Source: Monarcha castaneiventris obscurior (taxonomy: Eukaryota > Chordata > Aves > Passeriformes > Monarchidae). From it: 64,000 bases of DNA. Positions 1 through 12,300 of the stretch are shown here, in pieces. The stretch spans positions 8,692,001 through 8,756,000 of the forward strand of contig JAMPIT010000379.1 of assembly GCA_026261815.1 (NCBI GenBank), read 5' to 3'. The notes under the pieces are model-generated. The model saw nothing but the letters and a program-made list of their open reading frames with translations, was not told the DNA's origin and ran no database searches. The position numbers and the translations under genes were made by a program. Numbering within the stretch: position 1 is the first letter of the stretch; the number at the start of each line of letters is the position of its first letter.

Positions 1-3000
1 GGTTTTTAGCCATAATTGCACCAGGAGAAAATACTACCTCTCTTGGCTTGCTTGGTGTTTATGCCTCAGGGGGATGAGGTTTTCCTGCAGACATGGTGGA
101 AGAGAGAAAAATGAAGCTGTCGGTCTGCTTAGGGAAGGGAACAAATTGGCAGCAATGAAATACAGTCAGCACAAGCCATGAGACTCCTTTTGCTGCTTTG
201 CAAGGCTTCCAGAGGGCCAGAAGGTTAAGTGGTTCCTCCCTGCCCTTGGAGCTGGCACTTGTATCCAGACACAGCACTGAACCAGCCAGTTAGGCCAGCC
301 ATGTTCAGAGGGAGAGAGAAACGGCGACTTTGGCGCTGCACAGAAGCCTCAGTACCTGTCCTCAAGGGGTTGGGTTTGTTGGATTGTTTTCCTAAGGCAA
401 GCCAGGTGGTAGCTGTCTGTCTGTAGAGAGAGGGGAAAAGTCAACAGCACTAATTATTGTACACCTCTTACAAGGCCATACCAGCTTTTGACAGCTGAAG
501 GACACCTTGAGATCCTCCACTTGCTGAGCCCTTTTGACACCCCTTTACCTGACAAGCATCCTCAGCTGGAGACAAGGGAAAAGCAAACAGCTAGAGATGT
601 TGCAGCACAGGTATTTCATATACAGCCTGGCATGGGCATTCTTCACAACCTTTACAGGCCACACGTGAATTGTCCATCCCCCCATGTACTTCGAATGGAT
701 TAGAGACAAAGGGTTTGATATTACAGTTTCATAGCACAATGCAAGGAGTTTTTTAAGCTGTGTGCGAGAAACATGGCACTGCCCTTTTCTCTCCTGAAGC
801 CATTTTAGCTCCGTCTCATGTGACATCGCTTTCTCTTTCTCTCTGACTCTGAAGTCACCATGTTGAAGAGTATTACCATTCAGGCTCCACGGTGGAGAGA
901 ATCCCTGCTCCCCCTGCGCTGGGGGCTGCACCGTGTCCTCTTCAGTTCAGTGCAAAGTGTGCTGGCTGCAGACAGGAGGCTCTGCCGGCTCCCGCTGGCA
1001 CCTTGTGGAAAAGAGGGATCCACCGGTCCCAGGGAGCCGTGCTGGAAGGCCTCAGCTGTGTGGCTGGCCCTAGCTACTTGTGGCTCAGGGATAGTTCCCC
1101 CTCCCAGCAATCCATGGTCCGTGCTGCGGCGTTGGGAAAAGGGGTGCAGGGGGGGCAGGGGCGCCCAGCCTGGCCCGGTGGAGCCCAGGTCTCCGAGGCC
1201 CCCCCCCTCATCCCAGCAGGTGAGATGTGTGGGAATCCAGAGTGCAGAGAATATTCCTCTGCCTCTTTTGAAGAATTTAATCCCCCTGAACAACACAATT
1301 TTTGACCTTTATCCATGGAGAAAACTGCCTACACTCTGGGAAGAATTAAAATCTACACCAATGTGAACTAGATAGTAGCATGTTATGTAAGAATGTCACA
1401 GGGTGAAGAATTTAGAGGTTTTGGGTTTGTTTATGCGGTAAATAGATAAATAGTGAGGTTTCCAAAATGGTGGATGTTTACATCATTTTAGGCTTCGTGC
1501 TCCTTCTTCAAGACCTCCATTTTCTGAAGTAGAGGTAGCTTGGTATGACTGGGTACAATTTGCCGCAGTTCCTGTCTGTGTTACAAGGTGATTTACTGGA
1601 CATTGGTGGAAAAGTAAAAATATGTGTAGTTTCAAACTTCTATTGGGTAAAACGCCTCTAAAAGGGCTGCAAAATCTTGATACAAGGACACTCACGGCAT
1701 TTTTCTACTCTTGCTACGTTCCTTGTAACCTTGTAGCTGATAAGAACATAATAAATAACTCCTAGAAGAAGAAGAAACTTAATGCTGGTCTGTCCCGTCC
1801 GTTCAGGGAATTTCTAGCAAGGACTCTGAGATTTTCTCCCATCAGGAGAAGTTGATTTATGGCACAAAATGTGTCAAGCTGGAATGGAAAAGCCCAAAAT
1901 CCCCCCTTTCCACGTGTTTTAAGTATGTAAAATTGAGAAAAGCTTAATTGGTTTAAAAGGCTTTCTGTCAATTTAGGATCAACCCACTACAACTTCCTTT
2001 TGTGTAAGTCATTAACATCACCCACATAAACTGCAGTGGAATTCCTTCAGTGTTTCTCAAAAAGTGGTTTACACTTCACTGTTACTAATTTATGGTAAAT
2101 AGGAAACTGATGAGAAAAAAGTTACCTTTTTATTATTTTTGTTGCTATTTATTTCAGAATTTTATTTTAAATTGATAACACATTATCTAATTCTGTCAGG
2201 CTACTGAGTTCAGGGCACACAGATTAAATTTCAAGTATCATGCTGCTGATACTGCAGAGCCTGGATCTTGTGAGATGCGACCAGAGTGAAAGCAAAGTAC
2301 ATCTATTACAAGCAGTGCATGAAAAAGGTCTTTATGAACTGGCTTTTAAAACCTTTTTTAAAACTGTGATTAGCCATATCTGCCTACAACAGAAGTTTAG
2401 GCTGTAGTCTCACAGCCAGCAAGAGGTAAGTGTTTACACATTGTTCCAGAAAAAAAAATCTCCGTCTGCTCAAAATACAAACTCAGAAACCCAAATGTTC
2501 ATAAAACATGCCAGAGATTATGTAACAGAAAGGAAAGCCAGAGTAGACCAGAGGTGATCCCAATACAAGAGATGAAAGTTCTCAGTTGTTTACAGTTGTT
2601 TTGTATGCAGTGAACCTGCTAACAGGAAATTCAGACTGCATTGAGAGCAGGGACACAGGATGGAGAACAGAAGATGAAAAAAATATGTCAGTGGCTTGAT
2701 GGAATGATCCACCACTTGTCCTCCATGCTGACTTGCAACATCACAAGAGTTCATTAAAGTTGTCAATTACTACAGCAGATTAGAAAATGAAGACCATAAA
2801 TGGAAGATTCCACAAATCAACAGAATTCCTTTCATCTCCAGAAAGGGCACAGAGGCATGACAGGACAAACAGACTAATACAAAGAAATTACAGTCCCTAG
2901 CCCCTGCAGGACAGTCAAAGTGAGAAGTTTGCCCCAGGCTAGAGCTATTCAGATAAGAAAGCTGGAACTTCCATAGACACAAAATCTAGGAAGCTTAATG

Positions 3001-5759
3001 CATTCTCTTTAAGGAAAGATTTCATCCCATTTCAGATTTCTTAGAAGAAAAAAAAAATCAGCACAGTGCATATGAAGTCAGAGGTGATAAAATTCAGTAC
3101 ATATAATGTCTCTAAGTGGTGGGGGGGGGGAGTGGAGAAGAAAAAGAAAACAGATAAAGACGTATAGGGTAAAAATCTTGACTCTTTCTTTAGAAATAGT
3201 ATCTGACAGAATTTGAACTGGATTGTAAAAGAAAAACAGGTAAAATACAACAAGATAGAAGAGGCATAAATAGCCCTTTCTTAACAGAGGGAAGTGAACT
3301 ATTTTGTTTCTAAAACATTTTCCTTATTCTAGGTCTCATCCATCATCTGCTTGACATAGCAACAAAATACATTTAAATTGTGAAATTCTACCAATTCTAA
3401 GAGAATTTAGGATATAATATAGAAAGAACTAGATGACACCTAAGGACTGAAATTTTGAAGTGTGACATTGAGACACACAACAGAAGGTACAATTTATGCA
3501 CTTCCTGTGAAAGGACTTCACAAAAGACATCCCAGATGGATTTTAGTATTTCATCAGTGGTCTCCTGCCCAAACACTTTGATAGGAAAGAACCATCTCCT
3601 TTCAAGTGCACCGGCTGGGGAAGCCAGATAAAGTGATTCTTTGTAAATGCATTGTAATCTTTGCAAATCTCAAAGATTAAGATAGCCTGTGATCCTTTAG
3701 CAGAAAAAATAAAAAAAATAGCTGTTGCCATGATCCCCACACTGACAGACTCATAATCCAAAGATGCATTTTAGCCACCTACACCTGACAGAATAGGCTT
3801 GTTTTGCATCCTTCCTTACCACATGAAAATTACCTAGAGAATGATGACCTTTAAGCCCACAATTTATCATGTTTTCATCCTAAATAGTCTGATATTGTAG
3901 CAGTTCTGTGATTTCCAGATCAATAGGTTTTAACTGTTGCGGACGAAATCAGCTAATTTCTTTGCCCATTCTTGGCAGAGCTGGATACATGCAGCCTTTT
4001 TAAAATAGTTAATGAATGACACTGAGTTACTTTCAACTTGACAGTTTGTCTCTGCACAGAATCCAGATGTGGCAAACTGAAGAGCCTTGAAAAAATATAT
4101 TATGAATATGCTCAGAAGGGCACCGAAGGTGACTCCCAAAAACCTTAATTTTTCCCTTTTGCAGATTTAGTTTTCACACAGAGGGAAAAATAGTGCACCT
4201 CTGGGAAAATCTGTAATATTACCAAATATATATATATATAAAAATATATATATAGCCTTTCTGTCCACTTTTATATGAAGATGGATTTTTTTTTTCCTTT
4301 TCCCAGTCTTGCCTCAAATTGAAATTACTTTCCCATAGCAGAGAAATGATCTTGGGTATAACCAAGAAACATAAACATAACACTGCAAAACAATCAGTCA
4401 TTATTCTTTTTATTTTTTTTTATTTATTAGGCTCCTATTAGGCCAATTTAGGTTTAAAAGCATCAGTAAGGCCAAGGGGCAGGTCAATATTCTTTAAAAA
4501 AGGATACTGGCACATTGTTTTTAGCACAATTTGTGTTCAGCAATGTCTCATGCATCTCAGAACCAGCTGCCAATGAAATATGCACATGCCAAGGTAAAGA
4601 GTTCTGAAGTAACTCCCTAAATGCAGCACCAAACATTTGCAAGGCAGGTTGCTGCTTTCTGTGCTGTTTGAATGATGATACCCTTGGCCATTTGAAAATC
4701 TCAGCAGCAGTTCAGATTTTTTTAATAATCATTTTGGAGTCTAAGGGAAAGCAAATACAATTAATAACATACCTGGTCCTCATGAGAGCATGAGCTCTCT
4801 TCTCAGCTCTGACAACATGTGGTTCTAAGAAGACAACTTCCAACTATTCTGCAGAAGCTGCCAAAGAGAAAACCAAAAGCTTTTGTATAGAGATGGGACA
4901 ACCAATTTCCTTCTGATTCCTTGTCACTTACTGGACTGCAGTATGACCAGCATGTCATATTCTTGAAGAAATATTAACCCAGCAGTATTAGAAATTACTG
5001 ATCATCTTTATGTGTTCATGCAGGTGCCCAAAGGTATTTTTGAAGCTCAGATGAGGTACACCCAGGGCCTGGGCAGCCCATCTCCTGTTCAGCCCCAGTT
5101 TGTTTCCAGTGGGGTATCTCACACTGGCCAAGAGCAAAATCTGGCCTCCTCTTCATCTGACTGCAGGCCTTAAGATCTCAAACAGCTTGTGGGAGTAATG
5201 AACATCCAGTAAGCACATGATTAAAGGCATTTTCCTGCCTTACTTCTAGGTGTCAGTACTTCATCATGCATCCCTCCTACACAGAATTGTTACAGGTTTA
5301 AATTGTTTTCATAGTTGCTGTCTGAAAAATGTACTCAAATTTATTTCCGCTTTAGATTTCAGACCAAAGTTCAAAGAAAATCATTTAACCAGAAAAGTGA
5401 AAGAAATCTCAAAGGCAAAACTTAAAAGTCGGTTTATATAAAGATTTCAAAGGCTCTGTTACCTTAACTACATTTATTGTGGGATGAAACTTGAGTGAAA
5501 TCAAAAGTTAGGAAAATGGTGATTTTCACAAAGAGAAGATTGATTACCCCAATTTGGAAGATGGTGACTATCTCCTTATTACAAGGAGGTTTAATACTGG
5601 TTAGCATCAAGGTTAGCACCAGAACCCAGGACCTTCCTAGAAAGAGTGTCCAGCAAAGAACAACTCTCCTAGGGGCCAAGGCAGCCTCCCTGCACAGCGG
5701 TGATCTCAGCAAGTGTAGCCATTTCTCAGCTACAAGTGATTGCAGCTCTTGTGATTCAG
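1..5759. other. Intergenic DNA downstream of ATP6V1H, no gene seen
   Basis: No exon, RNA gene or recognisable repeat was found apart from the GC-rich patch listed separately. It holds a G homopolymer (about 3,119-3,130), a TA-rich microsatellite (about 4,225-4,256) and several T/A homopolymers. A moderately GC-rich stretch at about 5,020-5,180 was not identified. The short open frames have no recognisable protein features. Confidence 0.6.
880..1225. other. Unidentified GC-rich patch
   Basis: Roughly 350 bp of GC-rich sequence with C and G homopolymers (around 1,150 and 1,200) in AT-rich flanks. Open frames of 137-168 codons run across it on both strands, which is expected from composition. 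None resembles a protein I recognise. It could be an old retroelement piece, a small CpG-depleted island or an exon of an unrecognised gene. Confidence 0.3.
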
Positions 5760-5762
5760 CTC

Positions 5763-6119
5763 TGTGTGAGATCACCCGAGGCAAACTCGGGGACAGAGAG
5801 ACAGGAGCCGTGTGTGGCAGTGCCACAGAGGCAGCTTTATTGTCCAGCAGCCCCTGGGAAGGGGAGGCCAGGGACAGCAGCTCCCTGATTCAGGGCAGAC
5901 CCAGGGCCTTTTTATGGGAAAGGCAGGGGGTGGGGTAGAACCCAATTTACCAACTGGATACAAGGTGTTACCATACAGAAACAAGGTATGCTGGGGATGG
6001 TTCAGTCTCTCACCATAACCTAGAGAGAGGTTTCTTATCTCTGAGTCCTTTTGCCCTCAGGATTCTCTCCTCCAAGAGAGTGCAGAGGAGCCTGAGTCAA
6101 AGGCTCACAGCCCTCCACA
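5763..6119 (-). mobile_element. Solo LTR of an avian endogenous retrovirus
   Basis: On the minus strand it starts TGTGGAGGGCTG, has a TATA-like CATAAAAAGG at 5,907-5,916 and AATAAA at 5,836-5,841, then a U5-like tail (CTGTCTCTCTGTCCCCGAG) ending near a CA at 5,763. The order U3, TATA, poly(A) signal, U5 identifies an LTR. No gag, pol or env sequence adjoins it and no clear target-site duplication was found. It lies about 2.8 kb beyond the ATP6V1H poly(A) signal. Confidence 0.75.
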
Positions 6120-8951
6120 TCTCCTTGCTTTAGGAGCAAGTTAGTCATTTGGTCCATGGCAGCTCATCTCCAGCCATCTCTAAATCTTCATGTCACCAGA
6201 GGGAACAAAGGAAGCTGCTGGCACACACTTCTCTTCCTAACACTGAGCTCTACCCACACTGTCATCACACAGCCTTGAAGCACCCAATCTGCCACCATGG
6301 CATCTGCCTGCCTGCACCATGCCAGATTTTGGGAGAATGAGGCTGAGTGAGTAAAGCAAGTAATGCGAACAGGGGAATAATAAAAACAACGCTCGGTAGC
6401 AAAAGCTAACACTGAGCTGAACTTGTGAGACAAAAAGCCAGATGCAATAGGAAGTTTTGTGAATTAGTTAAAATTCAACAAAAACGTTTGGTTGATTTTC
6501 CTGATTCCAAAGGTTAAAAGCTCAACAGCTCTCTCCTCTTTTCTCCCTGGGACTGTGGATGAAGGCCTTTCACTACCAACAAGTACAGGCCAGCCATGGG
6601 ATGGGAGATGAAGAACCTACATCTGGAAACTGCTCTGCAGCTCCCTGCTGTGCCAAGATTCCCCAGAACCTCCAGGACACCATGAGCACTCCAACCCCTG
6701 CAGAAATTTCAGCTCCAGCAACTTCAGTCCAAATTACTGGCTGCACAGCAGCATCCTCCATAACACCCACTCCTGCAGGTTTCCAGGCTTCTTAAGGTAC
6801 AACTGTTGGCAGGAACTCGCTCAGATCCAACCTTTGAGCCACCTGAATGTTACCATTGGCAGCTGGAAATCTCACGGCTTGCAGGCTTTCGGGTTTCACA
6901 GGCACCAGGGCGTCAACAACATACAGGGATATAAGTAAAACATCAGAACCATTTCTTTAATTAGAAATCTGTTAGACAGAAGGTGGCAACTAAATGTCAG
7001 AGAATGCCAGGTATCACACAGCTTCGAAACAGACCACATGATGAAGAATTAAATTATGCAGAGGGTAATATTAGCAAAGCAGGAGAGGAGAATTTATTTG
7101 TGTAATACATGAAAATGTTACTCAGATGTTTCAGGACAACACCTGTAAGCAATTTTGTTTCTCAATATGAATTGTGGTTATTTCTAGCTCCTCCAGAAAC
7201 TGAAGCAGTTACCAGTGCTGGCATTCATCATGTTAACTCCTACAATTCAACCCCAGATCTCCTTACCAAGCAGTCCTTTTGCATTCCCTTTGGAAAAGGA
7301 AACAACACGCTTGGTTTCGAAGCTAGGAAGATATTCCTTCCCCATTAATGCCACATCACAGTTCTTGCACCCAACAATACAGCTGTAACCTATAGGAACA
7401 ATCAATCATTTACAGCAGCGTTAGGCACTGCTTACATCGATAAGTGTGACATGAAAAGCTGACTTGTAGAGAAAGACACTTGGGGCTAAGAATGCAGCTT
7501 GCACTCTGCATGCATTTATTTCTATTTCTAAAGGCCATACTTCAAACAAAATCTTAAACAGTCCAGTAGATGGAACACTTGCCACATAGCCAAGACACAC
7601 AGGATGTACATCCTGAGCTTTACCTTGGACACCACCATGCAATGTAAATTGAAGTGTAAAATGCAGGGAGGACTCAGATTCATTTCAAGAGCTTTCAACT
7701 GACCCAAGATAAGAAGTGCAGTGTAGGTGTACCCTTGTTCTTCCAGCTGCTCCCCACACCACCAGTACCCTCCATCACTGTGGGAATATGCAGTGCTGAG
7801 TTAAGATCTACTCAGATAAACTGACTTTGGTTGGAGTGAGGGTTAATTCTTTTCAGGCTTCAGCATCTCTCCTCATGATACTGACTGCAATATCAAAGCC
7901 TTTGCCTTCCATATGCAAAAGTAAGCAAAAGTCATTAAGCTACACAATCCAATTTTAATTAAGCAGACCAAGAAATCATCAACCTGTAGTCCTCTAACTC
8001 TCTTCTCTCTCCCTTGCAACAGTGGTCAAATTTTAATTACTTATGATGAGAATCCAGGCTGGATAAGGAAAGTTTTCCCAATTTGTCTTTTCACTTGATG
8101 ACAAAGTACTCTAAGCTTCCTCAGAGACTTGCACCTCAAATGACTGCTGACAAGATTAAGGATTGAGTTATGTTCACTCTTTTTTTTTTTTTTTAATTCT
8201 AATAATGAATCACAAGAATAATAACTGCTTGGTGTTGCAAGTGCCTGGAGCCAGGCTTCTATCTATGCAACAAAACTGTTTTCATATGCTGAGCCAAGAT
8301 CATCTTAGATTTATTGATGATTACATCAATTGATGATTACATCTTATACTGTCAGAAGCTACAAAACACAGAAAACACTGATAGCCAAATTATCTGGCTT
8401 AATATAAAAGAAATAGAATAGATTTTAGAATGAAACCAGCACACTAACATTTACAAGTATTTTCAATAACCAAAAACTCCATGAAATTCCAAGTTCAGCA
8501 GTTAGTGTACACTTAAAAAAAAAAACCCACACTAAGCTCAGCCTCTGATCAACAGCCTTAACACTGCTGTTATCCAGCTGGACTAATAACCTTGAGTGTA
8601 TGTTTTCACTGATGGAGGAGTGTTCATTTTCTTTTCCTCTTCTCATTTCCAGATTTCTTTAATGTAGTTTCTAACAAGACAATTACCCTACCTCCCCAAA
8701 AAAAACCCACCCATACATTTGCTTTTATATACAATTTTAACACTATTTTGAATCTTGATATATATTTTAGTACTGATAATCAATATTTCTTAGGCTATTG
8801 CACTTTTTATGAAACACTAAGTCAGAGCTTTATTAATTTGTCTGAGACATAAGGGGACTATTTGCTTTCCCTGGAAAGTGACAACACTGATAACCCACTA
8901 AAAGAAGATAACAATATTTCTAGGCTAATTATAATATCCATTATGGAAGGG
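6120..8951. other. Intergenic DNA, no gene seen
   Basis: AT-rich DNA between the solo LTR and the ATP6V1H 3' end. It has a T homopolymer at about 8,180-8,195 and a short tandem duplication near 8,310-8,342. No exons or identifiable repeats. Confidence 0.6.
8310..8342 (+). repeat. Short tandem duplication
   Basis: The unit TTGATGATTACATC occurs twice about 18 bp apart, a simple local duplication. Confidence 0.8.
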
Positions 8952-9243
8952 ATATCCTTTAATAATATTCTTTATTATGAGAATAAATACATAAAACAAA
9001 TGCAATATATTAGCCACATTTCTTCATATACATTCAGAATAGAACAAGAATCTAATTAAGCATAATCAGCAGAACTAGTTCAACAAACAAATTTTTAGTA
9101 AGCCAACAACACTAGAGGGAAGTTGGAATGTTTATGCACCCATAGCAGACAAAGAACAAGTGATTTCAGTATTTCCTCTGTATTAATTTTAAGACAAACA
9201 TACTGTAGTTGTAAGCATGAACTGCATGAACTGACAGAAGTGT
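8952..9243 (-). other. ATP6V1H: ATP6V1H 3' UTR with poly(A) signal
   Basis: AT-rich 3' UTR following TAA. A canonical AATAAA on the minus strand sits at 8,971-8,976, about 270 nt after the stop, so cleavage is expected near 8,950-8,958. A second AATAAA at 8,830-8,835 could give a longer form. The exact cleavage position is inferred. Confidence 0.75.
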
Positions 9244-9304
9244 TTAGCTCCGTGCGGTGGCCGTTTGAGGTTGTTCTGACTGCAGCTGCTTCCCAAGGTA
9301 TTCC
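9244..9304 (-). CDS. ATP6V1H: ATP6V1H exon 14, terminal coding part (residues 461-480 and stop)
   Basis: Acceptor GTGTTCCAG, then completion of Trp461 and [19 protein letters not shown] followed by TAA at 9,244-9,246. Recalled human C-terminus is the same except TAAARS for TATARS. It is 11.5 kb from exon 13, the largest intron of the gene. Confidence 0.95.
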
Positions 9305-12300
9305 CTGGAACACAACAAAAAATTAGATTGAGAAATGTTCTGGAGAGTGGGGAGCAGGATAGTGGTGGGAATTATCAAGCAGATAAAGAAGAGAAAGCTT
9401 TAAGTTCAGAATTAATCCTTCAAATAATGTCTACAGTCAATAATAACTGGAGTGACAATGAGAGTAGCTGAGCTTTAGATATCCATCATCTGCCCTATGA
9501 AAATAAAGTACAAATCAAACATCAACAAAGCCATCTAGAAAAGGGAAGAGCCCAATGGGAACATTCAGAAGCCCCCACAATAGATACAGAACACCCATGA
9601 AGCACGTAGATTTTTCTTGTTGAATACACATTTTAGAAACTGTGACAGAACATTTAAAAGGATCCTTTCCCGTAATCCAGCTGCAGGAGCACAAGTAACA
9701 CACATGACATACAGGCAATACAACCCAGAGGCAAGCAAAACCAACCCTGACTAAATAACTACATACTCAAGTTCAGAAAATGAAGAGATAATCAATCCAG
9801 GCCCACTGTATACCAACATTTTCTTTCTTCACCTGCACTTTGAAGTGCACTAAGCGACTTAGTTTCTATGTCTCCTCAACACTGGAACACTCCCCAGATT
9901 ACTAGCATTTGCCCTGAGCAACAGTAACTAAATTCCATGGAAAAATACAGCACAGTTCTTCTGAATGTTTCAGTCCTTCACTCTCTCTTGTGAAAGAAGA
10001 TCAACACTTCACAGAACCACAAAAAAAGCTGAAAGAGGTCTTTAATAATAATACCTGGGTTGCTGCTTGTCACAGAAAATACAATAACTGTACCACTGTA
10101 TCAAGTGAAAGAGGTTTCAGGACTCATGAAATGTAGGCGGTTTTTTTCTATTGATGATCATACATTTAGTACTGTGCTTTTTCACTACACAGATATTTCA
10201 ACCTACACAGGTTAAGCACTAGAAGCATCTCAGAGGGATGATGTGCACAAAGAAGTCTCAAAAAAACCCCACCTAACTCAAGACTGTGTGCTTTTGCTTT
10301 ATTAAAAAAATAAATTTAAAAGATCGGGTTTTCTGCATATTTCAAAACCTAGTTTTCAGCTTCGTGTCCTGTTGAACGTTATTCCTTACACATTGCAATT
10401 CCCATTGCACAATGTTTAGCACCTCAGCTGCACCACCCAACATCACTTTTCTCAGTTTTAACATTAAGCATCCAGAAAAGCAAAAATTCCTATAAAACAT
10501 TAATTTCATACACCACTAGCAAAGAAAAAAACACATAATTTGTATGCTGAACCATATGTTATGATTTAGCACCTTCATTTACAGCTTCATCAGGTGTTGC
10601 TGTAAAATCACAGTATTTTAATGCTTGGGCTCCACTTAATAGATACAACTCTTGCTCAGAACAGGCAGTTTACCACTCTCAAAGCAGAGACTCCTGCTGG
10701 CAAAGAAGGAAATGAGCTGCTCTCTTGTGGTTTGGACTCAAAACTGTACCACCAAAAAAACATTTGACAGTCATCCAAAAACACAGCCAGCAACTATGGA
10801 ACAGTTTCCATGCTCACCAAACCTCTTTCAGCTCCCTCAATGTTTTTGGTTGCCTTTTTTTTCATTTGTTTCGTGCCTATATGTACTGACCTTAGTATTT
10901 CTTCTCTGACATCCAGCCTTGAAAGCAACTGACACTTGCTGCATTCATGGCTCTGCTCATCATATTAAAAACCCACATTATCTATTCTTAAAGCACAGAT
11001 GAACCATATTGAATAGGAAATTCCCATACCATTACTTTGAAGTAGGAAAATCAATCAAGCTAATAACTCATAACACTACAACTATTGCAAAGCTTACACT
11101 GTTTCAGATGCATGACCAAGGCTTTCTAAAAATCCCACCAGAGTGCAATGTAGTCAGCAAAAATCTCCAAGAAGGCAGAGCAGTAGCACATTTTGTAGGT
11201 ACTTAGTGCCTCCATAGACCTATTCAACTTCTACAGGAGGTAGAACAGTATCTTCCCTACAAAGCCTTTTGTACATGTGAGGTTTAAGTCCAGGGTCAAG
11301 GAAAAGCTCTCGTCCCATTTCACTATATTGAATGAATACCTAGAGTTACATCTCTATATTCTCATGCTGCAAACCCAAGTGAAAATCCCATAGTGTTCCT
11401 ACCCCATCACCTCTTTAGCCACCACCAAGGGCCACTAAAATGCAAAAACCTTGCATTACAAGCTGTTAGAAGGACAGTTAATTTTCTGTTTGGTTATCAC
11501 TTCCATTTGAGTGTCACTGGTTAACCCAGGACAAGTTCTTGCACAGTCTAGATCAGATGAACATGGAGTTATAGAACGGTTTGGGTTGCAAGGGACCTTA
11601 GAAATCATCTGGTTCCAAACCCTCTGCCATGGGCAGGGACACCTCAGAGCCCCATCCAACCTGGCCTTGAACACTCCCAAGGATGGGGCATCCACAGCTT
11701 CTCCAGGAAACCTCTTCCAGTGTCTCACCACGCTCACAGGAAATAATTTCTTTCTGATATCTAACCTAAACCACCCCTGTTTTATTTTACAGACATCACC
11801 CTTTGGCCTTGTGAGAAGTCCCTCTCCAGCTTTCCTGTAGGCCTCTTTTAGGTACTGTAAAGGTGCTCTAACATCTCCCCAGAGCCTTCTCTTGTCTAGG
11901 CTTAACAACCCCAACTCAGAGCTTTTCCTCACAGGACAGATGTTCCATCCCTCTAAGTCATCTTCATAGCTCTCCTCTGGACCTGCTTCAAAATGTTAAG
12001 TAGGACCCTGTTCTCCCTCTGCTAAAACGCATACTAAAAGAATGAGAAGATTCAAATACATTTTATAAATACTTGTATTTCATCACATTAGGAGGTTAAG
12101 AAGCACTGTAAGCTCCAAACTTCACTCCTAAGTTGGACATAAGCATCCATCCCCATGTTGTTACAAACTAAAGGTCTAAGACTTTTCATTTATCCTGAAC
12201 TGATAGTTAGGTAAATCTTAAGAGAAAACTGGGATTTCAAAATTAATTAAAATTAAAGTCACCTGTAAGAATGCAAGCATTCAACGCATTGCACTATATG

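Noticed and set aside
3119..3130. Homopolymer and TA-rich runs here and elsewhere as regulatory elements
   Set aside because: Simple low-complexity sequence with no associated gene feature.
1..8950. NPBWR1 or OPRK1 on the downstream side
   Set aside because: No seven-helix receptor open frame is present; NPBWR1 is a single long exon and would have been obvious.
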